64,000 nucleotides of DNA from Hymenobacter sp. BRD128 (lineage in GTDB: Bacteria > Bacteroidota > Bacteroidia > Cytophagales > Hymenobacteraceae): contig NZ_CP053908.1 in the NCBI RefSeq assembly GCF_013256625.1, positions 1,054,001 through 1,118,000 on the forward strand, read 5' to 3'. Under the pieces are notes generated by a model. It was given only the letters and a program-made list of their open reading frames with translations, made no database searches and was not told where the DNA came from. Position 1 is the first letter of the stretch; the number at the start of each line of letters is the position of its first letter. The position numbers and the translations under genes are program-made. Shown here piece by piece: positions 9,328 through 17,943 of this stretch.

Positions 9328-9801
9328 ATGCTTACCCCGCAGCCGCTCTACCAGATAATTTACCACAGCCTGGCCACCGGTGACGGCCTGACGCCCGAGG
9401 CGCTGGCCGAGCTGCTGCGCCAGGCTCGCGCCCACAACCAGGACCACCGCCTCACGGGCCTGTTGCTCTACGCCGCCGACACCAAAGAATTTGTGCAGGT
9501 AATCGAAGGGCCGCGCGACGAAATCGACACCCTCTACGCCCGCATTGCCCGCGACCCGCGCCACAAGCACGCCTTTGTGCTGCACGAGGGGCCGGCGGCG
9601 GGCCGCATGTTTCCCGACTGGCGCATGGGCTTCGTGCCCGCCGCCACCCAGGATTTGCGCACCACTACCGGCTACCTGCCGCTAGCTCAGCAGCCCGGCC
9701 GCATCAGCCCCTTCAGCTTAGTGGTGCACGTGCCCGAGACGCTGCGGCGCTTCCTCAGCAGCTTTGCCCAGCCGCTGCCGGTGGCCGTGCTGCCCGGCTA
9801 G
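9328..9801 (+). CDS. BLUF-domain blue-light sensor
   Basis: 157 residues. Residues 6-100 form a BLUF domain, which binds FAD and senses blue light through a Tyr-Gln hydrogen-bond switch. The key residues are visible: Y12 (IYHS), N37 (AHN), Q57 (FVQVIEG), and the FPDW Trp near residue 93 before the MGF strand. RLTGLLLY and RDPRHKHA are also typical. No output domain is attached; the last 50 residues are a short tail. It therefore probably signals by protein-protein contact, partner unknown. A terminator follows at once. Confidence 0.9.
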   Translation: MLTPQPLYQIIYHSLATGDGLTPEALAELLRQARAHNQDHRLTGLLLYAADTKEFVQVIEGPRDEIDTLYARIARDPRHKHAFVLHEGPAAGRMFPDWRMGFVPAATQDLRTTTGYLPLAQQPGRISPFSLVVHVPETLRRFLSSFAQPLPVAVLPG

Positions 9802-9814
9802 CCAGTCCTTAACT

Positions 9815-9846
9815 AAAACGGCCACTCCGCGCGGGGTGGCCGTTTT
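9815..9846 (+). terminator. intrinsic terminator after the BLUF gene
   Basis: AAAACGGCCACTCC pairs with the near-complement GGGGTGGCCGTTTT. The hairpin is nearly symmetric, so it may also stop minus-strand transcription of the converging carboxypeptidase gene. Confidence 0.8.
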
Positions 9847-9881
9847 GCTGATAAAATTCTTACTAGGGCACTGGCTCAAGG

Positions 9882-11642
9882 CTAGTGAGGGGCTGCTCCC
9901 AGCCAGCGCAGTACCGGGTAGCGGCGGTAGCCCGCCTCGACGTAGGGCGAGTGCTGATACACCCACTCCAGCTGGGCCGGGCCGCTGGCGGCCAGGGCCG
10001 GGTCGGCAGCTTTGGCGGCATCGAGCTGCTGGCGCACGGCGGGGTTTTGAGCCAGGTAGTCGGCGGCCAGGTCCTCAAATACGTAGTCGGAATAGTGCTC
10101 TTTCTGCTGCAAAATGCTGTCGAAAAAGCCCCAGGTGAAGAACGAGTCGGTGGCTTGCGGTTCCAGGGCTTCCACGAGGTAGCGCTTGGCGGGGCCTTGC
10201 TCGGCCAGCACGGCCAGGTAGGCGCCGGCGGGCAGCGTAGCCGTGGCTGGCGGCCGGGTGGCCAGCTTTACCTGGCTGTGCAGATAGTGGCCTTCGTAGG
10301 GGCGCGGCGTGGTTTTATAGTCTTCAATGGTATAGGTTTCGGCCGCACCAGTGAGGGGCTGGGGCAGCTCGCGCAGCACTATGCCGTTGCGGCGCAGGTT
10401 ATCAAGAATTTCTGTCCACTCGGCCGGAATGAGGTACGCATCGGGCGCCTGCACCACCACCGTGGCGTGGGCGTTGTTGTAAAATTTTACCGGCCGCACG
10501 TAGGGTCGGGCGCGGTCGTAGTAGAGGCGCGGCTGCCCGCTCACGCCGCTAGCCTTGTGCCCGGCCTCGTAGCCCCGAAATTGCAGCGTGCCGCTCGGCT
10601 GCTCATCGAGCGCCCAGGCCAGCGGAAACTGCGTTTGGGCGGCCAGGGCGCGGTCAGCTTCGGCGCGGGCGGCCAGCAGGGCGGGGGCCTGGCTAGCCAC
10701 AGTTTCGAGGTAGGTCGTGAGCAGGTCGTAGGTGGCTTGCACGCGCGGCCCGAAGGGCTTGAGCATGTGCGTTTCGGGCATAAAGCCAATGCTATTGAAC
10801 AAGGCCGCGTAGCCGGTCGAGTAGCGCGGGCTTTCCAGAAAAGCCCGGAGGCCGCTCTCGGGCGTTTCGCCCTCAAAGTCGACGTAGGGCGTCATGGGCC
10901 AGTGCTTCTGGTCCATGCCCTGGTAGAGCGCGGGCAGCAGCTTGTCCTGCAAGTACGTGCCCAGCGCCGGCGCCAGCTTGTTGTGCTGGGTCGGGATGAT
11001 GGTCATCGTGTATTGATAATCAGCCCCGTTGGAGGTGTGCGTATCCACAAAAATCTCGGGCCGCCACTTCTGAAACAGCGCCGCGAACGAGCGTGCGTTG
11101 CGCGAGTCCTGCTTCACGAAGTCGCGGTTCAAGTCGAGGTGGCGCGCATTGCCCCGGAAACCGTACTCGGCCGGTCCGTTCTGGTTCACGCGGGTGGTCG
11201 AGTTGCGGTTCAGCATGCCGTCGATGTTGTAGGCCGGGATGATAACGACGGTGACTTTCTGCAGTAGCGGCCGGTATTTCTGGCTGCGCAGCAGGTCGCG
11301 GGCCAGCATCATGCTGGCGTCGATGCCCTCGGGCTCACCGGGGTGAATACCGTTTTGGATAAATAAAATCGGCCGGCCCTTGGCCCGGCTAGCCCCCGGC
11401 TCGAAGGTGCCATCGGCCGAAAGTACCACCTCGTGCAGCGGCTGGCCGCTGTCGGTGGGGCCGGCCGCGCGCAGCTGCATGGTGGCCGGGTAGGCGGCGG
11501 CCAGCTCTTTATAAAAGGCTATGCACTCGGCATAGGTGGCCGTGGTATTGTGCCGCGGGTCGCGCTCGAAGGGCGTGGTGAGCGGCGGGGCGGGGGCGGA
11601 GGACATGAGCGCAGTGGCAAGCAGGAGCGAAGCGAAAAACAT
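9882..11642 (-). CDS. M14-family zinc carboxypeptidase, exported
   Basis: A 586-residue metallopeptidase that trims C-terminal residues from peptides, probably outside the cytoplasm. A short signal peptide (FFASLLLATALMSSAPAP) opens it. The M14 zinc site is seen as GIHPGEPEG (His and Glu of HxxE, about residues 98-103) and the third ligand in VDTHTSNG near 198; NRDF and the substrate-binding Arg region HLDLNRDF also fit. The C-terminal 250 residues are a less conserved accessory part. It is divergent from surE. Confidence 0.87.
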   Translation of the reverse strand: MFFASLLLATALMSSAPAPPLTTPFERDPRHNTTATYAECIAFYKELAAAYPATMQLRAAGPTDSGQPLHEVVLSADGTFEPGASRAKGRPILFIQNGIHPGEPEGIDASMMLARDLLRSQKYRPLLQKVTVVIIPAYNIDGMLNRNSTTRVNQNGPAEYGFRGNARHLDLNRDFVKQDSRNARSFAALFQKWRPEIFVDTHTSNGADYQYTMTIIPTQHNKLAPALGTYLQDKLLPALYQGMDQKHWPMTPYVDFEGETPESGLRAFLESPRYSTGYAALFNSIGFMPETHMLKPFGPRVQATYDLLTTYLETVASQAPALLAARAEADRALAAQTQFPLAWALDEQPSGTLQFRGYEAGHKASGVSGQPRLYYDRARPYVRPVKFYNNAHATVVVQAPDAYLIPAEWTEILDNLRRNGIVLRELPQPLTGAAETYTIEDYKTTPRPYEGHYLHSQVKLATRPPATATLPAGAYLAVLAEQGPAKRYLVEALEPQATDSFFTWGFFDSILQQKEHYSDYVFEDLAADYLAQNPAVRQQLDAAKAADPALAASGPAQLEWVYQHSPYVEAGYRRYPVLRWLGAAPH

Positions 11643-11652
11643 GGGGCGAAGG

Positions 11653-11660
11653 TACCTTTG
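11653..11660 (+). promoter_or_regulatory. -7 box (TACCTTTG), possibly for surE
   Basis: TACCTTTG fits TAnnTTTG on the plus strand, 76 bases before the surE start. The hairpin at 11681-11719 would lie in the leader of this transcript. Confidence 0.35.
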
Positions 11661-11680
11661 CCGGAAAACAACTCAATTTG

Positions 11681-11719
11681 GACCGTCATGCTGCGCCTGT
11701 CGAAGCATGACGGTCTTTT
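11681..11719 (+). repeat. GTCATG-type hairpin with T run upstream of surE
   Basis: GACCGTCATGC pairs exactly with GCATGACGGTC and is followed by TTTTT. Its loop TGCGCCTGTCGAA resembles the REP-like units at 7066 and 60063. By shape it is a terminator, yet no plus-strand gene precedes it, so it may be a repeat copy or an attenuator of surE. Confidence 0.6.
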
Positions 11720-11736
11720 TTAATCCATTCGTAAGT

Positions 11737-12585
11737 ATGCCCGCCCGCCCGCTCATTCTCATTTCCAACGACGACAGCCTCACGGCCCCCGGCATCGCGC
11801 ACCTGGTGCGCCTCATGGGCGAGCTGGAGGCCGAAATTGTGGTGGTGGCGCCCGCTAGCCCGCAGTCGGGCATGGGCCACGCCATCACCATCGGCCACCC
11901 GCTGCGGCTCGATAAGTCCGACCTGTTTGGCCCCGAAGTGGCGGCCTATGCCTGCACCGGCACGCCGGCCGACTGCGTGAAAATCGCCAAGCACTACGTG
12001 CTGAAAGACCGCCGCCCCGACCTCGTGGTGTCGGGTATCAACCACGGCTCCAACTCGTCGGTGAACGTGCTGTACTCGGGCACCATGTCGGCGGCCATTG
12101 AGGCAGCCATCGAGGGGCTGCCGGCCATCGGCTTTTCGCTGTGCGAATACGGCGACGAGGCCGATTTTTCGCACGTCGGCCCCTGGGTACTGGAGGTGTG
12201 CCGCCAGGCGCTAGCCCACGGCATTCCGGTGGGTACGGCCCTGAACGTCAATATTCCCAAGAAGGCCAGCGGCCCCATCCGGGGCATCCGGCTAGCCCGC
12301 CAGGCCCGCGCCAAGTGGCAAGAGCGCTTTGAGCAGCGCCACGACCCCTACCGGCGGCCCTATTACTGGCTGCTGGGTGAATTTCTCAACCAAGACCCCG
12401 GTCTCGATACCGACGAGGCGGCCCTGGCCGACGGCTACGTGTCGGTAGTGCCCTGCCAGTACGACCTTACCAACTACCAGGGGCTGGCCAGCATGGCCGA
12501 GGCCTGGCAGCTGGCCCTGCCCCCGGCCGGCCCCGGCGCCACCCCGCCCCAGCCCAGCGAAGACTACGGCCCGGCCGCGCAGTAA
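11737..12585 (+). CDS. surE: 5'/3'-nucleotidase SurE
   Basis: A 282-residue metal-dependent survival-protein phosphatase acting on nucleoside monophosphates. The metal site SNDDSLTAPGI lies at residues 9-19; the usual motif is NDDG, here NDDS. SGINHGSNSSVNVLYSGTMSAA near 90-110 holds the catalytic Asn and Ser/Thr residues. ATG 11737 is chosen because the family begins a few residues before the first beta strand (RPLILISNDD). Upstream in-frame codons run through the hairpin and do not look like protein. Confidence 0.95.
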   Translation: MPARPLILISNDDSLTAPGIAHLVRLMGELEAEIVVVAPASPQSGMGHAITIGHPLRLDKSDLFGPEVAAYACTGTPADCVKIAKHYVLKDRRPDLVVSGINHGSNSSVNVLYSGTMSAAIEAAIEGLPAIGFSLCEYGDEADFSHVGPWVLEVCRQALAHGIPVGTALNVNIPKKASGPIRGIRLARQARAKWQERFEQRHDPYRRPYYWLLGEFLNQDPGLDTDEAALADGYVSVVPCQYDLTNYQGLASMAEAWQLALPPAGPGATPPQPSEDYGPAAQ

Positions 12586-12605
12586 AAGGAATAAAGAATC
12601 GGAAT

Positions 12606-12658
12606 AAGGGATTTAGGCTGAAGCAGTGTCCTAGCCGCACTGCTTCAGCCTAAGTCCC
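12606..12658. terminator. long terminator-like stem between surE and a small gene
   Basis: AGGGATTTAGGCTGAAGCAG pairs with CTGCTTCAGCCTAAGTCCCT with one mismatch. It lies between two converging genes and can serve both strands, although the T tract is short. Confidence 0.7.
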
Positions 12659-12662
12659 TCGT

Positions 12663-12860
12663 TTATTTTACCGCCCGCACCTGGCGGTGCTGCTGCTCTA
12701 CGGCGGGCGTGCGCACTACGCGCAGCGGCAGCAGCTGCGGGGTATGCGGGGCCCGCTGGTGGGTGGCCGGGTAGCGGTGCCGGTGGTGCGCGCCGTGCCC
12801 GGCCGGCGCCAGCAGCAAGGCCAGCAGCAGAAATCCAAGCAAAAGCAGCGGCGTTTTCAT
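12663..12860 (-). CDS. small His/Arg-rich secreted peptide, unknown
   Basis: 65 codons starting at ATG 12860. Residues 1-23 (MKTPLLLLGFLLLALLLAP) are a strong signal peptide. The rest is short and rich in His, Arg, Pro and Gln (GAHHRHRYP, VEQQHRQVRAVK). No domain is recognised. A histidine-rich secreted peptide could bind metal, and the next gene upstream is a CorA metal transporter on the same strand; this link is only a guess. Confidence 0.5.
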   Translation of the reverse strand: MKTPLLLLGFLLLALLLAPAGHGAHHRHRYPATHQRAPHTPQLLPLRVVRTPAVEQQHRQVRAVK

Positions 12861-12944
12861 AGAGCATACATATTCTCTATCAAGATAGTACGCTACCCGT
12901 GAAGCCCCCGTGAATATAGCCAAACTGCGGTAAAGGCTGGCCCG

Positions 12945-14168
12945 CTAGTCGCGGCTGAGCCAGCCCTTGCGCCAGAAGTAATACAGCTGCGCGGCCACAA
13001 TGAGCGTGAGCACCACCAGCAAGATAGGGTAGCCCAGCGGCGAGTACAGCTCGGGCATATTGAGTGGCAGCAAGTGGCCGTGGCTGTCTTCGTGCTGAAA
13101 ATTCATGCCGTAGAGCCCCACCACAAAGCTCAGCGGAATGAAGATAGAGCTGATGATAGTCAGCACCTTCATTACCTCGTTCATGCGGTTGCTCTGGTCC
13201 GAAAGAAACAGGTCGGCCAGCGAGGAGATGTTGTCGCGGTAGCTTTCGGCCAGGTCCAGGGCCTGAATGGCGTGGTCGTAGGCATCGCGGTAAAACACCT
13301 TGAGGTCTTCGGGCACCACTTCTTCGGGCAGGCGCAGGATTTCCGACATCTTATCGCGCTCCGGGTACACGAGGCGCCGGAAGCGCACCACGTCTTTCTT
13401 GATGCGCAGAATGCGGTTGAGCAGCCGCCGCTCGCGCCGCTCGTCAAAAATGCTGGTTTCCAGCTCCTCAATGTAGTCGCCGATGGCGGCCATGGTGGGG
13501 TAGTAATGGTCGAGCACCACATCGGTGAGCGCGTAGGCCAGGTAGCCCACCGGCTTGCGCCGCAGCTGGCTGAAATTGGCCCGGATGCGGTTGCGCAGCA
13601 CCTCCAGGCAGTCGTCGTAGTCATCCTGAAACGAGAGCACATAGTTAGGCCCGGTGAAGATGGACAGCTGGTCGTCGTGCACCGTGAGCTGGGGCGTAAA
13701 CTCAGTCATGCGCGACACTAAGAAGAGGCGGTTGTCGTCGAACACCTCCACTTTGGCGCGCTGGTAGTCGCCGAGCACGTCTTCCATTTGCAGCGGGTGC
13801 AGGCCAAATTCCTGCATAATGCGCTCCATCAAGTCGAGGTCGCCGTAGCCGCGCACGTCAACCCAGTGCTTAAGCTCGGGATGGGCGCGCAGGTAGGCAA
13901 TAAGGTCGTCGTAGCGGTCGGTGTATTCAGCTTCCTCGTGCACGTTTTCGTCATACGACATCAAAAACAGGCGCGGCTTGAGGGCATCGGGCTGCACGTG
14001 CAGCGTGCCGGGGCGCTGGCCCACAGTTTGGTACAGTGCCCGGCGGCGGGCCTCGCGGTCGGAGTCGGCGGGCAGGCCGCCGGGAGCATCCGGCTCCGGC
14101 TGGGTGGGGGAGCTGGGCCGGGTGCGCTGGTTGGTAGCAGGTGCCGAGGGTGGGCTGGAAGGACTCAT
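12945..14168 (-). CDS. corA: magnesium/cobalt transporter CorA
   Basis: A 407-residue divalent-cation channel of the inner membrane. The large cytoplasmic N-terminal funnel (about 40-340) precedes two membrane helices at the C-terminus. The filter motif GMNF (LYGMNFQHEDS) is at the end of the first helix, with a basic WRKGW end. ATG 14168 is preferred: 20 upstream in-frame codons exist, but the family usually begins with a disordered Ser/Pro-rich tail such as MSPSSPPSAP. Confidence 0.93.
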   Translation of the reverse strand: MSPSSPPSAPATNQRTRPSSPTQPEPDAPGGLPADSDREARRRALYQTVGQRPGTLHVQPDALKPRLFLMSYDENVHEEAEYTDRYDDLIAYLRAHPELKHWVDVRGYGDLDLMERIMQEFGLHPLQMEDVLGDYQRAKVEVFDDNRLFLVSRMTEFTPQLTVHDDQLSIFTGPNYVLSFQDDYDDCLEVLRNRIRANFSQLRRKPVGYLAYALTDVVLDHYYPTMAAIGDYIEELETSIFDERRERRLLNRILRIKKDVVRFRRLVYPERDKMSEILRLPEEVVPEDLKVFYRDAYDHAIQALDLAESYRDNISSLADLFLSDQSNRMNEVMKVLTIISSIFIPLSFVVGLYGMNFQHEDSHGHLLPLNMPELYSPLGYPILLVVLTLIVAAQLYYFWRKGWLSRD

Positions 14169-14277
14169 TGCAGATGAAAAAGCAGAAAGTAAGCGAACGA
14201 AGAACGCCACCGCCGGCGGCTCGCGCAAGCAGGGCTAGCCGGTTGGTGTCGTACTTTGCCTGGCTCGTCAGTCATTA

Positions 14278-15282
14278 GTGAAAATCGAACCTCTCCTTCC
14301 GTCGCAGCCAGGCTGGGCCGTATACGCCGCCGAGGCCCCGGCCGGCCAACCGCCCGCTGCGCCGCGGCTGCCGCTGGCCTTCGAGCCCTTCCTGTTTCTG
14401 ACACCGGCCCACCAGGCGCTGCAGGCGCACGGCCAGCCGGTGCTGGCGTTGTACCTTGAAGACCCCACCGCGGGCCGCACCGTGGCGCAGTTTTTTGTGG
14501 TGCCCGATGGGGCTGGGCCGGGCCTGGCGCGCTCGCCGGGGCAAGCCAGCTTTGGTGGGGTGCAGCTAGCCCCCGGCCTGCCCCTGGCGGCCCTGCACCT
14601 TCTGCTCGACGCGGCCGAAGCCGCCCTGCGCCAGCGCCAGCAGCACACGCTGGAAGTGCGGAGCTACGCCGATTGCTACGACCCGGCCGGGGCTGCCACC
14701 CAGGCCGAGGCGCTGCGCCAGCGGGGCTACGCAGAAGTGCTGGCCGAGCAAAATTATTACCTAACCACCGCGCGCGACTACGTGACCCACCTGCGGCCCA
14801 ACGAGCGGCGTGCCCTGCGCAAGCTGCAGCACACGGGCCTGGTCATAGAGCAGGAGCCCCCGTTAGTGTTGCCCTGGGCCTACGAGTTTATGCAGGCCTG
14901 CCGCCGCGAGCGGCAGCAGGCCCCGCTATCGCTGTCCCTGGAGCGGGTGCAGGCTCTGTTTCGGGCTTTTCCGCGGCAGCACGTGCTGCTCTCAGTGCGC
15001 GAGCCGTCGGGCGAGTGGGCCGCGCTGGCCGTGGCCATTCAGGCTAGCCCCGGGGTGCTCTACAATTTTTACCTGGCGAGCCCCCTGCGGCTGCGCAAAC
15101 TGAGCCCGGCGCTACTGCTCTACCAAGGCTTGCACACCTTTGCCCAAGCCACGGGCTGCCATTTAGTCGATTTAGGTACTTCGACGCTGCCGAGCGGCCG
15201 CCCCAATACCTCCCTGCTGGATTTTAAGCGGCGCCTTGGCGGTGTGGGCAGCTGGCGGCTGACTTGGCGGAAGCGGCTTTAG
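14278..15282 (+). CDS. GNAT/FemAB-like acyltransferase in a polysaccharide cluster
   Basis: 334 residues starting at GTG 14278. The C-terminal half (about 155-330) looks like a GNAT_6/FemAB-type fold: RPNERRALRKLQHTGL, a central AALAVAIQ strand, then YNFYLASPLR and DFKRRLGG near the end. Such proteins transfer acyl or aminoacyl groups to sugars or peptides. The gene opens a four-gene surface glycan cluster and its stop overlaps the start of the flippase (TAGTG), so the two are probably translated together. Confidence 0.65.
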   Translation: MKIEPLLPSQPGWAVYAAEAPAGQPPAAPRLPLAFEPFLFLTPAHQALQAHGQPVLALYLEDPTAGRTVAQFFVVPDGAGPGLARSPGQASFGGVQLAPGLPLAALHLLLDAAEAALRQRQQHTLEVRSYADCYDPAGAATQAEALRQRGYAEVLAEQNYYLTTARDYVTHLRPNERRALRKLQHTGLVIEQEPPLVLPWAYEFMQACRRERQQAPLSLSLERVQALFRAFPRQHVLLSVREPSGEWAALAVAIQASPGVLYNFYLASPLRLRKLSPALLLYQGLHTFAQATGCHLVDLGTSTLPSGRPNTSLLDFKRRLGGVGSWRLTWRKRL

Positions 15283-16619
15283 TGCCCAGTTACCGTTATT
15301 TTTCGCTTCCGCAAAATCTTGCCCGCTTGTCAGTTGCTCCCCGTTCTGCGCCTGCCATCAGCTTGGTGGCTCACCTGCGCACCTTTGTGCGGGGCACCGC
15401 CGGCACTGGGGCGGCCGTGGCGGCGCGCACCGCCGGGGCGCTGCTGCTGAGCAAGCTGCTGGCCCTCTACGGCGGCCCCGGTGGCCTCACTCAACTGGCC
15501 CAGCTTCAAAACCTGATGGCCCTGTTTGGGGCCCTGCCTACCGACGGCGTGCAGCTGGGTGCCACCACCTATCTGGCGCCGCTACGCCCTGGCAGCCCAC
15601 GCTTTGGCCTGTGGCTAGGGGCGGCGGCCTGGCTGATAGCCTCGTTGGTGGGCGGGGCCGGGCTGCTGCTGCTCTTGTTTGGCGGGCCCGCGTGGCCAGC
15701 CGGCCGGGCGCTGGTGTTTGCCGGAGCTATGCTGGTTATTACCCTCCAAGCGCTAGTGGGTGTAACCTTGCTGGTGGCGGGCCGGCGCACGGGCTACGTA
15801 GTCCTGACGACCGTACTGAGTGCGCTGGGGCCCGCCGCCGTGGCCGCCCTGCTGGCACTGGGGCAGCCGCTGAGCCGGGTGCTGCTCGGCTACGTGGTGG
15901 GGCAGGCGCTTACGGGAGGGCTGGCGCTGCGGCTGGCCAGCCGGGCGGGGCTGCTGCGGGGCTGGCCGGGACGCTTCTGGCCGAGCCATGTGGCCCTGCG
16001 GGAGCTCACAAAGTTTCTGCTGATGGCCTTGGGCAACCTGCTCTTCGGCCGGGTGGTGGAGTATGCGGTGCGGGCCTACCTCATGGCGCATTTTGCGCCC
16101 TCAGCCACCGATTTATGGCAGGCGGTCGTCAAGCTTTCGGACAATTATACCCTGGTCGCCATCGCGGTGCTGAATACCGTCTTTTACCCGCGCCTGGCGG
16201 CACTGGCTGCGGCACCCGCCGAACAGCGGCGCTACGTGGGCACCGTGGCCGGGCTGCTGGCGCTGGTGCTGGCCGGCGGGCTGGGTGTGCTCTACGTGGT
16301 GCGGCAGCCACTGCTTACCTGGCTATTCGCGCCGCGCCTGGCCGCCGCCGCGCCGCTGCTGGCGCCGCAGCTGCTCGGCGACTGGGCCAAATTTTTGAGC
16401 TGGGTATTTCAGTATACGCTGCTGGTGCGCGCCCGCCCGCTGGCTTACCTCGCAATGCAGGCCGGCGGCGTAATGCTGTATACTTCGTTGCTGGTTAATA
16501 TATTGCCCCGGCTTGGGCTGCCTGGCATGGTCATCACCCACGCCGTGCACTACAGCCTGATGCTCCTTATCAGCGCCGCGTGGTTTTATTTTGGCCAAGC
16601 CAGTGGAAGACAACAGTAG
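15282..16619 (+). CDS. polysaccharide flippase, Wzx-like
   Basis: About 445 residues with 10-12 hydrophobic helices across the whole length. GLTQLAQLQNLMALFGALPTDGVQLG in the first helices is typical of O-antigen/ECA translocases (WzxE group), which flip lipid-linked glycans across the inner membrane. GTG 15282 overlaps the previous stop; another GTG near 15367 lies closer to the usual family start, so the first 28 residues are uncertain. It overlaps the next gene by 17 bases. Confidence 0.85.
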   Translation: MPSYRYFSLPQNLARLSVAPRSAPAISLVAHLRTFVRGTAGTGAAVAARTAGALLLSKLLALYGGPGGLTQLAQLQNLMALFGALPTDGVQLGATTYLAPLRPGSPRFGLWLGAAAWLIASLVGGAGLLLLLFGGPAWPAGRALVFAGAMLVITLQALVGVTLLVAGRRTGYVVLTTVLSALGPAAVAALLALGQPLSRVLLGYVVGQALTGGLALRLASRAGLLRGWPGRFWPSHVALRELTKFLLMALGNLLFGRVVEYAVRAYLMAHFAPSATDLWQAVVKLSDNYTLVAIAVLNTVFYPRLAALAAAPAEQRRYVGTVAGLLALVLAGGLGVLYVVRQPLLTWLFAPRLAAAAPLLAPQLLGDWAKFLSWVFQYTLLVRARPLAYLAMQAGGVMLYTSLLVNILPRLGLPGMVITHAVHYSLMLLISAAWFYFGQASGRQQ

Positions 16620-17535
16620 CCAGCCTGATATCCCGTTCGCCGGCGCGGCTAGGCCCCTCGTCGCCATTATTGCGCTGTGCCATAACCATGCGCCTTACCT
16701 GCGCGCGGCGCTAGACTCCATTCTGGCCCAGGACTATGCGCCCCTGGAAGTCTGGCTCGTAGACAATGCCAGCACCGACGGCAGCCCGGCCATGCTGCGC
16801 GAGTATGCCGCCGCGCACCCCGACTGGCACCTGCTGCTGCTGCCCGAAAACGTTGGTAATTGCCGGGCCTTCAACCAGGCTTTGGGGCAGAGCACCGGCG
16901 AGTTTGTGGTCGATTTTGCCACCGACGACGTGCTGCTGCCCCAGCGCCTGAGCCAGCAGGTAGCGCTGTTTCAGCGCCTGCCGCCCGACTACGGCATGGT
17001 GTACTCCAACTGCGAGCACATAACTGAGGCGGGCCAGTCGCTAGGCCTGCACCACCGCCCCGATGGGCGCGGCCAGCTGCGCCCGCGCCCGGCCAGCGGC
17101 TGGGTGTTTGAGCAGGTGCTGAGCCGCTATTTTATCAGCTCGCCCACTATGCTCATGCGCCGGGATACCCTGCGGGCGCTGGGCGGCTACGACGCCACGC
17201 TCAGCTACGAGGACTTTGATTTCTGGGTGCGGGCCAGCCGCGACTGGCGCTTTCAGTACCAGGATGTGGTGACGACCCGCAAGCGCAAGCACCCGCGCAG
17301 CATGAGCGCCCAGGCCACGCGCACGCACGACCCGTACCTGGATTCGACCCTGGCGGTGTGCCGCAAGGCGCTAGCCCTGTGCCGCACGCCCGCCGAGGCC
17401 CGCGCCCTGGCCCGCCGCCTGCGCCACGAGCTGGCCCACGCCCTGCGCCGCCGCCAGTGGGCCGCCGCCCGCCAGGCTAGCCAGCTACTCGTGGATGTAG
17501 TCGGCCGGGTCGTAGGGCTGCGAGGCCAGGCATAG
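16603..17535 (+). CDS. family 2 glycosyltransferase
   Basis: About 310 residues. The GT-A fold is clear: VAIIALCHNHAPYLRAALDSI, the nucleotide-binding VDNASTDGS, then VVDFATDDVLLP in the DXD region, and ALGGYDATLSYEDFDFW with the ED catalytic motif near 205. It adds one sugar to the glycan that the neighbouring flippase exports. GTG 16603 (inside the flippase gene) is the likely start; a TTG at 16591 is possible. The last 51 bases run antisense into the cupin gene. Confidence 0.87.
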   Translation: MEDNSSQPDIPFAGAARPLVAIIALCHNHAPYLRAALDSILAQDYAPLEVWLVDNASTDGSPAMLREYAAAHPDWHLLLLPENVGNCRAFNQALGQSTGEFVVDFATDDVLLPQRLSQQVALFQRLPPDYGMVYSNCEHITEAGQSLGLHHRPDGRGQLRPRPASGWVFEQVLSRYFISSPTMLMRRDTLRALGGYDATLSYEDFDFWVRASRDWRFQYQDVVTTRKRKHPRSMSAQATRTHDPYLDSTLAVCRKALALCRTPAEARALARRLRHELAHALRRRQWAAARQASQLLVDVVGRVVGLRGQA

Positions 17536-17856
17536 CAGCACCGCGCCCGGCCCAAAGCTGATTTCGGGCCAGCAGTGCGGGGGCAGGTACAGCGCTTGGT
17601 TGGGCTGGTCGAGGCAAAACTGCACTGGCTCCTGGCTTTCGGCCTTGATAGTGAGGCTGATGCGCCCGTGCACTGCCACCAGTACTTGCTCCAGGGTGTG
17701 GTGGGCGTGGCGGCCGCGCACCCGGCTGGCCGGCACTTCCGTTATCCAATAGGCCCGCTGCATGGCGAAGGGCAGGCTGCCGGCCTCGGCCACCGTGAGC
17801 CAGCCGCTGTCGGCCGCGCCGTGGTCAGGAAGGGTAAAAAGATAAGGAAGCGTCAT
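17485..17856 (-). CDS. WxcM/FdtA-like sugar ketoisomerase cupin
   Basis: A 123-residue single cupin. RGRHAHHTLEQVLVAVHGRISL carries the His residues of the cupin barrel and closely follows the FdtA/QdtA/WxcM group. These enzymes convert dTDP-4-keto-6-deoxyglucose to the 3-keto form on the way to amino-deoxy sugars. YLPPHCWPEISF is the second conserved strand. It converges on the GT2 gene with a 51-base tail overlap and fits the glycan cluster. A partner aminotransferase is not in the window. Confidence 0.8.
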   Translation of the reverse strand: MTLPYLFTLPDHGAADSGWLTVAEAGSLPFAMQRAYWITEVPASRVRGRHAHHTLEQVLVAVHGRISLTIKAESQEPVQFCLDQPNQALYLPPHCWPEISFGPGAVLLCLASQPYDPADYIHE

Positions 17857-17873
17857 GCAGTACTAATGGCCGG

Positions 17874-17881
17874 CAAAGATA
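17874..17881 (-). promoter_or_regulatory. -7 box (TATCTTTG) for the FdtA-like gene
   Basis: On the minus strand this reads TATCTTTG, a match to TAnnTTTG, 17 bases before the ATG at 17856. Confidence 0.4.
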
Positions 17882-17943
17882 AGCCGGGCTGCCCCGGCGG
17901 CCGAAGCCCTCCTCGGAACCCGGCGGCCGGGCTAGCCAGCGGG

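Noticed and set aside
9885..11267. A 460-codon open frame antisense to the M14 carboxypeptidase gene
   Set aside because: It is the shadow of a GC-rich gene on the other strand. It has low-complexity Gly/Val/Arg content and no family motif, while the minus-strand protein has clear zinc-site motifs.
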